Source: Vibrio tubiashii
GTDB lineage: Bacteria; Pseudomonadota; Gammaproteobacteria; Enterobacterales; Vibrionaceae
Length of the DNA: 64,000 bases
NCBI RefSeq assembly: GCF_028551255.1
Contig: NZ_CP117029.1
Coordinates: 2,108,001 to 2,172,000 of the forward strand
Direction of reading: 5' to 3'
The position numbers were made by a program, and so were the translations under genes. Below are positions 1 through 8,758 of the stretch, piece by piece. A model generated the notes under the pieces. It was not told the DNA's origin. It did no database searches and saw nothing but the letters and a program-made list of their open reading frames with translations. The stretch's first letter is position 1, and every line of letters begins with the position of its first letter.

Positions 1-534
1 GTAGCGCCACGGATTGTTGATTTCACTTTGACCACAACCCGTACGTTCATCCCCCACACCGTAGCAAGCAGCCGCCAACAGATCGACTTTAACGCCGTTA
101 AGCAGCACCGCTTCTGACGTCCCCAAGCTTAACGCGGTAGTAGAACCAGCGAAGCTTGGCGAAGCGGTAAACTCATAGTAGGTCGATTGCTCGGAGACGT
201 TGGTGGCAAATGAAGCCGTCACATCATTGAAGTCATGGTTAGGAATCGCATTCGACTGAATAATGCACTTACTACCGCTCGACGTTATCTGCGTTTGACC
301 GGTGTAAACGAGTGAGCGTTGGATGTCATTCACAGTAGAAAAAAACGTACCCAAATATTGTTGGCAATCACCTGAAAGATTAGTAAATAAAAGGTTAGTG
401 ATGTTATTGCCTGATACCGAAGGCGTTGAAGCAGCGCTACTTGAGTCATCTCCGCCATTGCAGCCACTAAGTAGTGTCGCTGCAATGACAAAACTCAAGG
501 CGTTAGTTGATGGTAATGCTGACATTTTATTCAT
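1..534 (-). CDS. YHYH-type lipoprotein, 3' part cut off by the window edge
   Basis: Reading leftwards from ATG at 534, the frame stays open to the window edge (178 codons). The N-terminus has a hydrophobic stretch ending in a lipobox, LLSGC (Cys at residue 25), then a Gly/Ser/Asp-rich linker typical of exported lipoproteins. The last visible part reads NGVKVDLLAAACYGVG followed by a Cys-rich turn and NNPWRY. That resembles the start of the YHYH domain, whose naming motif would lie outside the window. An in-frame second Met lies three codons downstream. Function of the family is not established; some members sit near redox or metal proteins. Lipoprotein call is firm, YHYH assignment is from remembered family sequence. 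Confidence 0.72.
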   Translation of the reverse strand, partial: MNKMSALPSTNALSFVIAATLLSGCNGGDDSSSAASTPSVSGNNITNLLFTNLSGDCQQYLGTFFSTVNDIQRSLVYTGQTQITSSGSKCIIQSNAIPNHDFNDVTASFATNVSEQSTYYEFTASPSFAGSTTALSLGTSEAVLLNGVKVDLLAAACYGVGDERTGCGQSEINNPWRY

Positions 535-622
535 CCTTGTTATGTGTGTTTGTTGTCAGATTAGTCACACTTAACAAGTTTAAAAATGAGCTTTACTTGG
601 CTTTACCCTGCCATACACTTCT

Positions 623-1090
623 TTACGTATGGCATATTGGAAGAGCCGTGGTGTACTTAAGCGGTTCCATGGCAAAGGTAGAGGTCACGTTAGAAATACC
701 TTCGACAGAGTTGACCAGTTTTTTGTAAAAATGATCAAAGCACTGCATATCTTTAACCAATACTTTCATCATGTAATCGTACTCACCCGCCATACGGTAG
801 AACTCCATTACTTCAGGAAACTCTGACGCAGTGGAAACAAACTGGCTATACCACTCGTGAGAATGGTCACTTGTCTTTACTAGCACAAATGCAGTGAATG
901 ACAGATCGAGTTTTTCGGGGTTAAGCAAGGCGACTCGCTTTTGAATCACGCCCGCTTCCTCTAGCTTTTTAAGTCGCTTCCAACATGGTGTTGTAGTCAG
1001 GTTAACCGCCTCCGCCAGCTCGTTAAGAGACAAGGTCGCATCGTTTTGCAGTAGATCGAGCATCTTGCGGTCAATTTTATCAATATCCAT
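623..1090 (-). CDS. Lrp/AsnC-family transcriptional regulator
   Basis: 155 aa with an N-terminal winged helix-turn-helix (about residues 1-60, [20 protein letters not shown]) and a C-terminal RAM effector domain (about 65-150), the standard Lrp/AsnC layout and length. I chose ATG 1090 because GAGAAG lies 9 bases upstream; a GTG two codons earlier is too close to it. The gene is divergent from a PLP enzyme of cysteine metabolism at 1214. Lrp-type regulators of this kind (for example DecR/CyuR in E. coli) control neighbouring cysteine desulfidase genes, so a cysteine-responsive role is a reasonable inference, not shown by the sequence. Confidence 0.88.
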   Translation of the reverse strand: MDIDKIDRKMLDLLQNDATLSLNELAEAVNLTTTPCWKRLKKLEEAGVIQKRVALLNPEKLDLSFTAFVLVKTSDHSHEWYSQFVSTASEFPEVMEFYRMAGEYDYMMKVLVKDMQCFDHFYKKLVNSVEGISNVTSTFAMEPLKYTTALPICHT

Positions 1091-1110
1091 ATCCACACAC
1101 TTCTCAAAGT

Positions 1111-1123
1111 AGAAATATTTTCT
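1111..1123. promoter_or_regulatory. Palindrome in the Lrp/cysteine-enzyme divergent promoter
   Basis: AGAAATATTTTCT has perfect 5-bp arms around a 3-base centre and lies 20 bases upstream of the regulator's start, in an AT-rich divergent intergenic region. Position and AT-rich symmetry fit an Lrp-family operator for autoregulation and control of the divergent gene. The motif is short and could be chance in AT-rich DNA. Confidence 0.35.
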
Positions 1124-1213
1124 CCAAATAAAGCAAAATGCGATAAAAATAGCAAAGCTTTTCTCCCCATTAATAGGTAAATTAACCTCATAACGATTCT
1201 AAGGAGAAACCCT

Positions 1214-2281
1214 ATGTGTACTGACCATAACTGGATTAACAATGCAGTCCGTAAAATCGAAGCTGACTATCAGCGTAGTGCTGATACACACCTTATCAAA
1301 CTCGATTTACCGAGCGTTGATGGCATCGACATCTACTTAAAAGACGAAAGTACGCATCCGACAGGTTCCCTTAAGCATCGCTTAGCGCGCTCTCTGTTCC
1401 TGTATGCCATTTGTAATGGCTGGGTTGGCCCAGAGACAACCATCATTGAGTCATCTTCAGGCAGTACTGCGGTTTCTGAAGCTTACTTTGCTCGCCTACT
1501 TGGCTTACCATTTATCGCTGTCATGCCAAAGTGCACTGCACGTAAGAAAATCGAGCAGATCGAATTTTACGGTGGTCAGGCTCACCTTGTAGATCGCTCA
1601 GATCAGATCTATGCAGAGTCACACCGCCTAGCTAAAGAGTTAAATGGTCACTATATGGACCAGTTTACCTACGCCGAGCGAGCAACCGACTGGCGCGGCA
1701 ACAACAACATTGCCAACTCAATTTTCAGTCAGATGGAAATGGAAGATCACTCAGTACCCGCTTGGATCGTGATGAGTCCAGGTACTGGTGGTACCTCAGC
1801 AACTATTGGTCGTTTCATTCGTTACCAACAGCACGACACCAAATTGTGCGTAGTCGATCCTGAAAACTCAGTATTCCACGACTACTTCAAAACCGGCGAT
1901 AAAAATCTAACCGGCAACAATGGAAGCAAAATTGAAGGCATAGGCCGTCCACGCGTAGAGCCAAGCTTTATTCCTGGCGTAGTTGATGAGATGCGCACCA
2001 TTCCAGACGCAGCATCTGTCGCAACTGCGCACTGGCTAGAGAAAATTCTAGGTCGTAAGGTGGGCGCTTCTACCGGAACAAACCTTTACGGCGTTCTTCA
2101 ACTGGCTAGCGAAATGAAAGCACGTGGAGAAAAAGGCTCTATCGTTACTCTGCTATGTGATAGCGGTGAGCGTTACTTAGATACTTACTACAACGCAGAA
2201 TGGGTTAAAGAGAATATTGGAGATACACAGCCATACTCTATCAAACTAGAAGAATTTGAAACGACAGGCCAGATTAGCTAA
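1214..2281 (+). CDS. PLP-dependent cysteine synthase-family enzyme, probable L-cysteine desulfhydrase (Cds1-like)
   Basis: 355 aa, fold-type II PLP enzyme. The PLP lysine sits in HPTGSLKHR (K54), followed by the substrate loop [12 protein letters not shown] and the phosphate-binding loop PGTGGTS. This resembles the Cds1-type L-cysteine desulfhydrase group more than CysK/CysM: it is longer and the Lys motif is GSLKHR rather than the S-x-KDR of the synthases. Start ATG follows AAGGAG at 7 bases. Divergent from an Lrp-type regulator, an arrangement suited to cysteine-induced detoxification that releases H2S, pyruvate and ammonia. Direction of the reaction (desulfhydration versus synthesis) cannot be settled from sequence. 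Confidence 0.8.
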   Translation: MCTDHNWINNAVRKIEADYQRSADTHLIKLDLPSVDGIDIYLKDESTHPTGSLKHRLARSLFLYAICNGWVGPETTIIESSSGSTAVSEAYFARLLGLPFIAVMPKCTARKKIEQIEFYGGQAHLVDRSDQIYAESHRLAKELNGHYMDQFTYAERATDWRGNNNIANSIFSQMEMEDHSVPAWIVMSPGTGGTSATIGRFIRYQQHDTKLCVVDPENSVFHDYFKTGDKNLTGNNGSKIEGIGRPRVEPSFIPGVVDEMRTIPDAASVATAHWLEKILGRKVGASTGTNLYGVLQLASEMKARGEKGSIVTLLCDSGERYLDTYYNAEWVKENIGDTQPYSIKLEEFETTGQIS

Positions 2282-2318
2282 CTTCAGCCATGCCTCTATA
2301 TCCTTTGGCTAGATATAC

Positions 2319-2350
2319 AAAAACCGCTACTCATTGAGTAGCGGTTTTTT
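2319..2350 (+). terminator. Rho-independent terminator
   Basis: ACCGCTACTCA and TGAGTAGCGGT form a GC-rich hairpin followed by six T on the plus strand and flanked by A on the other side. It ends the PLP-enzyme gene and may also serve the convergent DUF1244 gene. Confidence 0.9.
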
Positions 2351-2376
2351 AAATCTAGGGTCTGTGGACCTGACGA

Positions 2377-2697
2377 TTACTTTTTGTTTTGACGCGCTTC
2401 GAATGCCGCTAATTGCTCTGGTGTCGCTTTCGGTTGATGGTTTTGCTTCCACTCATCGTAAGTCATGCCGTAAACACGTTCGCGAGCGTCATCAATGTCT
2501 AGGTCTAAACCTTGTGTTTCCGCCTCAGCTTTGTACCATTTACTGAAACAGTTACGACAGAAACCTGCCAAAATCATTAGATCGATATTTTGCACATCTT
2601 TGTTGTCATCCAGATGTGTAAGCAGACGACGAAACACCGCTGCGTCTAGTTTATCTTGCTCTTCTTGGGATAGATTTTTGTATTTAAATTCAGCCAC
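2377..2697 (-). CDS. DUF1244 (SMc04008-like) small protein
   Basis: 106 aa soluble protein with the signature FCRNCFSKWY about residues 47-56 and the DDARERVYGMTYDEWK segment typical of DUF1244 proteins across proteobacteria. The two cysteines (CRNC) could bind a metal or be redox active, but no function is known. The start is GTG, preceded by AAGG at 8 bases. It stands alone: its own promoter lies upstream and a terminator separates it from the next gene. Confidence 0.88.
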   Translation of the reverse strand: MAEFKYKNLSQEEQDKLDAAVFRRLLTHLDDNKDVQNIDLMILAGFCRNCFSKWYKAEAETQGLDLDIDDARERVYGMTYDEWKQNHQPKATPEQLAAFEARQNKK

Positions 2698-2740
2698 TTT
2701 ACTTACCTTCTCATCGTTTCTTCGTTGTTTTTGTTCTAGG

Positions 2741-2770
2741 ATTGTATCAGCCTACTTGGAGTAATCTCAA
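2741..2770 (-). promoter_or_regulatory. Probable sigma-70 promoter for the DUF1244 gene
   Basis: On the minus strand TTGAGA (2770-2765) and TACAAT (2746-2741) are separated by 18 bases, about 45 bases upstream of the GTG start. Good match to a vegetative promoter; not tested. Confidence 0.45.
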
Positions 2771-2773
2771 TAC

Positions 2774-2806
2774 AAAAACGCCCGAGCAAAAAGCTCAGGC
2801 GTTTTT
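2774..2806 (-). terminator. Rho-independent terminator downstream of the Tim44-domain gene
   Basis: Arms AAAAACGCC-CGAGC and GCTC-AGGCGTTTTT form a hairpin with one bulge. Read on the minus strand it follows the stop of the Tim44-domain gene and ends in five T. Confidence 0.88.
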
Positions 2807-2821
2807 CAATTTCAATGCTGA

Positions 2822-3706
2822 TTAAGCTTGGATACCAACAATTAACCAAGGTGCGTTTGGTGCAGTTAGATCGCGCTCTAAGTGCCATACGTCGGTAATA
2901 TCTTCTTCGATACCTTCAACTGCGTCACGGTAACGTCCGCTGAACTGAAGGCTTAGCTGAGCTTTGCTCGCATCGTAATCCGCACGTACAATCTCGGCAT
3001 CAACATACATCACATCAGTGTGCTGCTCACCTTCAAGCTTAGCGCGCTCTGAGATAAGGTCTTGGTACAAGCTTGGCGAAACGTATTCTTCAATCGTTTC
3101 AAGTTGGTTGTGGTTCCAAGCACCTTGCAAAATACGGTAGTGCTCACGAGAACCATTAACGAAAGCCGCTTGGTCGAAACCCGGTGGGTAGTTATGTGGT
3201 ACATCTGTTTGCGCACCAAAACCGAAACCACCCGTTTGAGCACCGCTATTTTGTGGCTGTTCAAAGTTGTGAACATTAGGTTGCTCAAACTTGGGCGCTG
3301 AAGAACCACCAAAAGCCGGTTGTTGGCGATTCTGATTCATGCTGCCCTGCTTAGCGCCAAGCATGCCACGCATTAGTTTAAAGATAACAAATGCAATCAG
3401 ACCCATGATAAGAATATCCATAAACTGGATACCTTCAAATGCACCACCAAAGAAGGCAGCAAGTAGACCACCTGCTAGTAAACCACCTAGCAAGCCGCCC
3501 ATCAGACCTTTTTTGCTTGAGCTTTGTGTTTTACCCGCTTGGTCTTTGCCAATAGAGTTTGTGTTTTGCTGTTGCTGCTTAGGCGCTGGCGCCGTTTTGA
3601 AGCTCTTGCCGAACGATTTACCGCCGCCAAACTTCTTCGCTTCTGCTACTGGCGTAATCGCAACGGATACCATCAGTAGAGCAACAAGGGAAAAGAGTCG
3701 TTTCAT
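2822..3706 (-). CDS. Tim44-like domain membrane protein
   Basis: 294 aa. Signal-like N-terminus (cleavage likely after AEA, residue 23), a basic Gly/Lys/Gln-rich linker, a Gly-rich hydrophobic pair of segments (about 68-112, GGLLGGLLAGGLLAAFFGG then a second helix), a Gln/Gly/Phe-rich spacer, and a C-terminal Tim44-like alpha/beta domain (about 175-294). The family is named for the mitochondrial import protein Tim44, but bacterial members are of unknown function and may bind membranes or proteins. ATG is preceded by AAGGAAG. Monocistronic between its own terminator and a promoter region at 3707-3869. Confidence 0.85.
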   Translation of the reverse strand: MKRLFSLVALLMVSVAITPVAEAKKFGGGKSFGKSFKTAPAPKQQQQNTNSIGKDQAGKTQSSSKKGLMGGLLGGLLAGGLLAAFFGGAFEGIQFMDILIMGLIAFVIFKLMRGMLGAKQGSMNQNRQQPAFGGSSAPKFEQPNVHNFEQPQNSGAQTGGFGFGAQTDVPHNYPPGFDQAAFVNGSREHYRILQGAWNHNQLETIEEYVSPSLYQDLISERAKLEGEQHTDVMYVDAEIVRADYDASKAQLSLQFSGRYRDAVEGIEEDITDVWHLERDLTAPNAPWLIVGIQA

Positions 3707-3870
3707 ATTCTTCCTTTGAGGTTCCTGTAAAGGTTATAAACTTATACTTATTACACTATATTAACTCTAGCAGCCCCATATTCAAACCAAAACGTCTCCG
3801 CACATGTATCAGAATATTGCAAATTACCCATGCGGTTGTTGACGATATGGGTAGAGGCTCATTAGAATAT

Positions 3871-3883
3871 TGAACATTGTTCA
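3871..3883. promoter_or_regulatory. Probable TetR operator palindrome
   Basis: TGAACATTGTTCA is a perfect palindrome with 6-bp arms around one base, 17 bases upstream of the TetR-family start. This is where an autoregulatory TetR operator would be expected. Confidence 0.55.
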
Positions 3884-3899
3884 TTTTAGATTACTCACC

Positions 3900-4490
3900 A
3901 TGGCCCGAAGAAACGATCATACGCGAGAAGAACTTATCGCGCTTACGCTAAACACTGTTAAAGAATTTTTGGCAAGCAACACTTATCATGAGTTGAGCTT
4001 GCGAAAGGTAGCGACAATGATCGGCTATGTGCCAAGTACTCTAGTGAATGTCTTTGGCAGCTATAACCTATTACTACTCCACGCGGTGGCTCAAACGCTA
4101 GATGAGCTCTCGGAAGAAGCGAAAGAAGTGGTTTCCCAGTGCCAAGATCCTAAATCAGCACTGTATGAACTCGCATACTGTTATCATGATTTTGCTCAGC
4201 GCCACCCACATCGCTGGCAGTTAATCTTTGAGCACAATATGAATGGTGAAACGCTGCCAGAATGGCAAGCCCAGCGCATTGATTCCATGACAGGCATGCT
4301 TGAGCAACTATTGCAATTGATTGGACCAGAGCGCAGCCAAGCAGAAGTGCTTCAAGCAAGTCGTGTATTATGGTCTGGTGTTCATGGTATTACGCTGTTA
4401 AGTGTCGACGATAAATTCTTCGCTGCTGAACCGATTGATGGAAAAGAGCTGATCGAAAACCTACTCTCTAATTATTTGAGCAACTGGTGA
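3900..4490 (+). CDS. TetR-family transcriptional repressor
   Basis: 196 aa with an N-terminal TetR helix-turn-helix (about residues 5-55, including HELSLRKVATMIGYVPSTLVNVFGS) and a variable ligand-binding C-terminal half containing a WHG-type segment (LWSGVHGITLL). Start taken at ATG 3900; a frame extension to a TTG at 3870 would run through the palindrome that is likely the operator. The gene ends 7 bases before a flippase/acyltransferase gene and is surely cotranscribed with it, so it probably senses a lipid or membrane signal and controls that gene. Ligand unknown. Confidence 0.88.
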   Translation: MARRNDHTREELIALTLNTVKEFLASNTYHELSLRKVATMIGYVPSTLVNVFGSYNLLLLHAVAQTLDELSEEAKEVVSQCQDPKSALYELAYCYHDFAQRHPHRWQLIFEHNMNGETLPEWQAQRIDSMTGMLEQLLQLIGPERSQAEVLQASRVLWSGVHGITLLSVDDKFFAAEPIDGKELIENLLSNYLSNW

Positions 4491-4497
4491 TCTGCGA

Positions 4498-6369
4498 ATG
4501 TCGAATAGCCAAACCTCCCTGTTAAGACAGAAGCGCTTCCTGCCCTACTTCGTTACTCAGTTTTTTGGTGCCTTTAACGATAATATTTTCAAAAACGTAT
4601 TATTGCTATTCGTTGCATTTGCAGGTGCTGGAGCACTACCTATATCCAGCAACTTATTCATTAACCTAGCGGCAGGGCTGTTCATTCTTCCCTTTTTCCT
4701 TTTCTCTGCCTCTGCTGGTGTTCTTGCCGATAAATACGAAAAATCTTGGTTTATTCGTAAAGTGAAGCTCGCTGAAATTGGCATTATGTGCTTGGGCGCG
4801 ATCGGCTTTATTACTGAAAGCTACGTGATCTTGCTGATCCTACTGTTTCTTATGGGCACACAATCGGCATTTTTTGGTCCAGTGAAGTATGCCCTTCTTC
4901 CTCAGCAGTTAAAGCCTAACGAGTTGGTTCCAGGTAATGCACTTGTCGAAACCGGTACCTTCCTCGCGATCTTGTTGGGTACGCTTGGCGCCGGAGTGAT
5001 TGCGTCAGCTGAAAACGCCAAGTATGTTGCAGCGGCTTGTGTAGTGCTATTTGCCGTGTTTGGTTACATCTCTAGTCGTTCTATTCCTGAAGCACCTGCT
5101 AGTGCTCCGGATCTTAAATTTAAATGGCAACCTGTTAAGCAAACTAAGAAAACCATCGCTATTGCTAAAGCGGATAAAACTATCTTTCGCGCACTGATGG
5201 CAATCAGTTGGTTTTGGTTCCTAGGTGCAGCTTACCTGACTCAGTTCCCGAATTTCACTAAGCTCTACCTCAATGGTAGCGAAAGCGCGGTATCTTTCTT
5301 ACTCGCGCTGTTTTCTGTCGGTATTGCGGTTGGTTCTTTAGCTTGTGACAAACTATCTAACCATAGAATTGAAGTCGGTATTGTGCCGTTAGGTAGCTTG
5401 GGCATCACCATTTTTGGTGCGCTGATGGCAACGTCCGTTCCTCAGCAGTTACCTGAGTTTGCAAGCTTTAGCGAATTTGTCATGCACAAACCTTTATGGT
5501 CAGTGTTTGCTTACCTGCTTTTACTCGGGGCTTCCGGTGGTATCTTTATTGTTCCCTTGTATGCTCTTATGCAGCAAAGAGCAAAAGTTACTGAGCGAGC
5601 GCAGGTTATCGCTGCACTAAACATCTATAACTCGCTTTTTATGGTTGGAAGCGCAGTGTTAGGCATTGTTTGCCTAACCATTATTGAGCTAACCATTCCG
5701 CAGCTTTTCTTACTGCTAGCAGTACTTAACCTTTTAGTGGCGGGCTACTTGTTTATACAAGTGCCTATTTTCGTGGTGCGTTTTTTAATGTGGGTTATCA
5801 CTCATACCATGTATCGAGTCAGCCATAAGAACACGCATAACTTACCAGAGAAAAGTGGCGCCTTACTCGTTTGCAACCACGTGAGTTATATGGATGCCTT
5901 GTTGCTCAGCGCAGTATGCCCAAGGTTGATCCGTTTTGTGATGGAAGAAGAGTACGCCAACTTGCCGCCACTAAAACGTTTCTTGCAACGTGCTGGAGTT
6001 ATCCCTATCTCGGCCAATAACCGCCGCTCGATCGTTAAGGCATTTAATGATGTTGAGCAAGCGCTGTCTGAAGGTCATATCGTGTGTATCTTCCCTGAAG
6101 GACGCCTTACTTCAGATGGTGAGATGAGTGAGTTTATGCGCGGGATGGATATCATTATTAAGCGCAGTCCTGTTCCTGTCATTCCAATCGCACTCAAAGG
6201 ACTTTGGGGTAGTTATTTCAGCCGTCACAAAGGATCTGCATGTAAAGGGCTGCCAACACGTTTTTGGTCGAAAATTGAAATTGAAGTCGGCGAACCGGTT
6301 GACCCAGCAAATGCTTCGACTGCCGTTATGCATGATAAAGTAGCGACATTACGAGGCGATTGGCGTTAA
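4498..6369 (+). CDS. LplT-type MFS flippase fused to a PlsC acyltransferase
   Basis: 623 aa. Residues about 1-425 form a 12-helix MFS transporter like LplT, the lysophospholipid flippase (RFLPYFVTQFFGAFNDN at the start is the family signature). Residues about 440-610 form a PlsC/LPLAT domain with the catalytic NHVSYMD (H461, D466) and FPEGR (532-536). In E. coli LplT is separate and works with Aas, which carries PlsC plus an acyl-ACP synthetase domain; many bacteria fuse all three. Here the chain stops after PlsC, so the acyl donor must be activated elsewhere or be acyl-ACP/CoA. Role inferred: flip and re-acylate lysophospholipids at the inner membrane. Coupled to the TetR gene 7 bases upstream. 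Confidence 0.88.
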   Translation: MSNSQTSLLRQKRFLPYFVTQFFGAFNDNIFKNVLLLFVAFAGAGALPISSNLFINLAAGLFILPFFLFSASAGVLADKYEKSWFIRKVKLAEIGIMCLGAIGFITESYVILLILLFLMGTQSAFFGPVKYALLPQQLKPNELVPGNALVETGTFLAILLGTLGAGVIASAENAKYVAAACVVLFAVFGYISSRSIPEAPASAPDLKFKWQPVKQTKKTIAIAKADKTIFRALMAISWFWFLGAAYLTQFPNFTKLYLNGSESAVSFLLALFSVGIAVGSLACDKLSNHRIEVGIVPLGSLGITIFGALMATSVPQQLPEFASFSEFVMHKPLWSVFAYLLLLGASGGIFIVPLYALMQQRAKVTERAQVIAALNIYNSLFMVGSAVLGIVCLTIIELTIPQLFLLLAVLNLLVAGYLFIQVPIFVVRFLMWVITHTMYRVSHKNTHNLPEKSGALLVCNHVSYMDALLLSAVCPRLIRFVMEEEYANLPPLKRFLQRAGVIPISANNRRSIVKAFNDVEQALSEGHIVCIFPEGRLTSDGEMSEFMRGMDIIIKRSPVPVIPIALKGLWGSYFSRHKGSACKGLPTRFWSKIEIEVGEPVDPANASTAVMHDKVATLRGDWR

Positions 6370-6387
6370 ACCCAATCATGAAGCTTC

Positions 6388-6420
6388 GAACATGCGTTAA
6401 GTTTTTCTTAACGCATGTTC
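6388..6420. other. Perfect 14-bp inverted repeat without a T-tract
   Basis: GAACATGCGTTAAG and CTTAACGCATGTTC are perfectly complementary around a 5-T loop, just after the flippase/acyltransferase stop. Neither strand has a T-run after the stem, so it is not a standard terminator. It could stabilise the 3' end, stop transcription with Rho, or be a protein-binding site upstream of the next gene. Confidence 0.6.
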
Positions 6421-6502
6421 AATTCATTCAACTCTCTTTATCGTTTTGGGTTCGCTAAAATAGCGCTTTCCTATTTGATCTCCCCCTACCTCAATAAAAA
6501 TA

Positions 6503-7426
6503 ATGAATAACTTCAACAAGCAACCCCCTTTTTGGCTTGCACTCACGATTTGCTTAACTCCATTTATCACCTCCCCTACCGCTTTGGTGATTGGATTTCT
6601 ACTCGCTTCGCTTGGTTTAGTTCCAAAACAGTTCAATCTCGCTAAGCTAACCAAAAAGCTACTCGCCTACTCAATCGTTGGCTTAGGGTTTGGGATCCAA
6701 TTCGAACAAGCATTAGCCGTAACCTCTGATGGCATTGGGCTAATCATCGCGACCATTGTTGGCACGCTGGTTATTGGATGGTGGCTTGCAAGAGCTATAG
6801 GGTTAAACAAACAGACGGGACATCTTATTTCTTCAGGAACAGCTATCTGTGGGGGTAGCGCGATTGCCGCGGTGTCTCCAGCAATCAAAGCCAACGACGA
6901 GCAAATAGGTTTATCTCTCGCAACAGTTTTTGTGCTTAACTCTATCGCGTTATTTGTTTTCCCCGTGATTGGACATGCACTTAACCTCGATCAACACACT
7001 TTTGGTACATGGGCCGCGATTGCTATTCACGACACCTCTTCAGTGGTGGGAGCAGCTTCAGCCTATGGTGAAGAAGCATTAACGACGGCAACGACACTTA
7101 AATTAGCACGCGCGCTATGGATCATTCCTGTCGCCTTTGTCAGTGCATTCCTATTTCGCAGTGAGTCGAAAAAAATCACCATCCCTTACTTTATCTTGTT
7201 TTACTGCGTGGCTATTGCTGTGAGCGATTTGTTGCCACAATTTGAAGTCATTTATCAAAGCATATTCGATATTGCCAAGCGAGCGCTCGTCGTTTGTTTG
7301 TTCTTGATTGGATGCGGAATTTCAGTGGAAAAGCTTAAGTCATCAGGCCCGAAACCTTTGATGTTTGGTGTTACTCTGTGGGTTCTAATCTCAACCACAT
7401 CTTTAGCTTGGTTGTTATTAGCCTAA
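6503..7426 (+). CDS. YeiH/UPF0324 family membrane protein (putative sulfate exporter)
   Basis: 307 aa, about ten hydrophobic helices, with the family motifs [16 protein letters not shown] and [13 protein letters not shown]. coli YeiH is called a putative sulfate exporter on weak evidence; relatives are also linked to sulfonate metabolism. It is somewhat shorter than E. coli YeiH. ATG has no clear Shine-Dalgarno sequence. The gene's last bases overlap the stop codon of a small convergent gene at 7418. No neighbouring sulfur gene supports the sulfate role. Confidence 0.85.
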   Translation: MNNFNKQPPFWLALTICLTPFITSPTALVIGFLLASLGLVPKQFNLAKLTKKLLAYSIVGLGFGIQFEQALAVTSDGIGLIIATIVGTLVIGWWLARAIGLNKQTGHLISSGTAICGGSAIAAVSPAIKANDEQIGLSLATVFVLNSIALFVFPVIGHALNLDQHTFGTWAAIAIHDTSSVVGAASAYGEEALTTATTLKLARALWIIPVAFVSAFLFRSESKKITIPYFILFYCVAIAVSDLLPQFEVIYQSIFDIAKRALVVCLFLIGCGISVEKLKSSGPKPLMFGVTLWVLISTTSLAWLLLA

Positions 7427-7594
7427 GCGGCCGATATCTTTCGCAGCTTGAGCTCGTTTTTTCTGTTTGAAGCTAAATACGATCCCTAACACGAGCAAGA
7501 ATGCTGAAAGCTCGGCTAACGCTCGTGTAAGACCCTCACTTTGAACGGCAACAATGATCTGTAAGATCACCGCAATAACCAAAATCACTCTCAT
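7418..7594 (-). CDS. Small single-pass membrane protein, 58 aa
   Basis: Open frame of 58 codons from ATG 7594, [20 protein letters not shown], then a second hydrophobic stretch ([14 protein letters not shown]) and a basic tail ([16 protein letters not shown]). This gives two short helices and a positive cytoplasmic end. AAGGA sits only one base before ATG but 7 bases before an in-frame GTG at codon 3, so GTG 7588 may be the true start. Its stop overlaps the last codons of the convergent YeiH gene by 9 bases. No family recognised. Confidence 0.6.
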   Translation of the reverse strand: MRVILVIAVILQIIVAVQSEGLTRALAELSAFLLVLGIVFSFKQKKRAQAAKDIGRLG

Positions 7595-7707
7595 ATCCTT
7601 ATACCCTAGCTCTTAATTTTCTTGAGATATTATGAGTTAGGGTTATAAGAAAGCTAAATTCAGATTTGGACTATGAAATTGCTAAATTAACTAAGTTGCT
7701 TTTTCTA

Positions 7708-8586
7708 TTACAACTGCCCTTCAATCCAATTAATAAAGGTACGAATTTTCGGTCTATCTTCTGTTCCCAATGGGCACAGCAGATCATATCCCTTAGTTGT
7801 CGACATGCTTGGGTAAGGTGTCACAAGCTCACCAGATTCAATCAAATCTTTGACAAATTGATATCTCCCCATCCCAACACCAAGATTGTGTAGCGCGCTG
7901 ATATAACCCATCTCACGATGGCTCACGCAGTAAAACTGATTAAAAATATCAATATCGAGCTGCATATAGTCACGCCACCGCTGCCAAACGTCTGAACCGA
8001 CTGCATGAATAAAATTAATTCGTTTCAGCGATTCTAAACCATCTTCATACACGCGATGTTTTTTTGCATATTGCGGCGTGCAAACAGGAATGTACTCATC
8101 GCCGAACAGGCGCTTGCGATACACATCCTTGGTGTCTTCTGTATCGTAGTAAATGGCGACTTCAATATTGTGCTTATGGAAATCTTCCTGCTCTTGATAG
8201 CCCCAAATATTGAGATTGAATTTAGGGTATTTGTTTTTAAAATCAGACAATCTTGGCAGCAACCATCCATTTGCAAAGCCCGTCGAGGTAGCAATGTTCA
8301 GCTCCCCCACCATGTCTGTCGACTTTATCTCTTCAATTTCAGAGAAGATACCATGGAGGTTTTTCGACAAGGTGCTGTGAAATCTGGCGCCTTCTTCGGT
8401 CAGTTCGAGTTGTCGAGTCCCTCTGACAAACAAGTTAAAGCCCAACTCTTTTTCTAACACTTTGATTCTATGACTAACGGCTCCCTGTGTAAGATGAAGC
8501 TGTTTCCCGGTAATGGTAAAGCTTAACGTTTTCGCCGCCATGTCAAAGGTGTGAAGGTTTCTAAGCAACAGCTGTTGGTTTGCCAT
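7708..8586 (-). CDS. LysR-family regulator (DsdC-like)
   Basis: 292 aa: N-terminal LysR helix-turn-helix (about 8-67, TFDMAAKTLSFTITGKQL...GAVSHRIKVLE) and a periplasmic-binding-like effector domain (about 92-290). Its HTH and effector resemble the DsdC/GcvA branch. It is divergent from a PTS EIICB gene 172 bases away, the classic position of a LysR activator and its target, so it probably controls sugar uptake. The ligand is unknown; D-serine is unlikely because no dsdA or dsdX is nearby. Confidence 0.86.
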   Translation of the reverse strand: MANQQLLLRNLHTFDMAAKTLSFTITGKQLHLTQGAVSHRIKVLEKELGFNLFVRGTRQLELTEEGARFHSTLSKNLHGIFSEIEEIKSTDMVGELNIATSTGFANGWLLPRLSDFKNKYPKFNLNIWGYQEQEDFHKHNIEVAIYYDTEDTKDVYRKRLFGDEYIPVCTPQYAKKHRVYEDGLESLKRINFIHAVGSDVWQRWRDYMQLDIDIFNQFYCVSHREMGYISALHNLGVGMGRYQFVKDLIESGELVTPYPSMSTTKGYDLLCPLGTEDRPKIRTFINWIEGQL

Positions 8587-8599
8587 ATTGCGCCTATGG

Positions 8600-8669
8600 A
8601 TTAAAAATTTTAATTCATCCTACTACCTGATTCGTTTGTTCGCACCATAAAATAAGTCATAAAATAGTC
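8600..8669. promoter_or_regulatory. Divergent control region with palindrome and direct repeats
   Basis: ATTAAAAATTTTAAT (8600-8614) is a perfect palindrome with 7-bp arms and fits the T-N11-A LysR box; it lies 14 bases from the LysR start. Two near-identical direct repeats CATAAAATA(A)GTC follow at 8646-8658 and 8658-8669, towards the PTS gene. These are likely regulator sites (LysR or a NagC/Mlc-type repressor). Confidence 0.4.
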
Positions 8670-8758
8670 CCAAATCTATTAAGTGTGACCTAGCGCTAAG
8701 AGTGACTCTCACTGTGCTAGCTCATCAAAAAATCAATAATCAAAATCTAGGGGCATAA

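Noticed and set aside
323..728. Small plus-strand frames near the left edge
   Set aside because: They lie opposite the lipoprotein and Lrp-type genes and lack ribosome sites.
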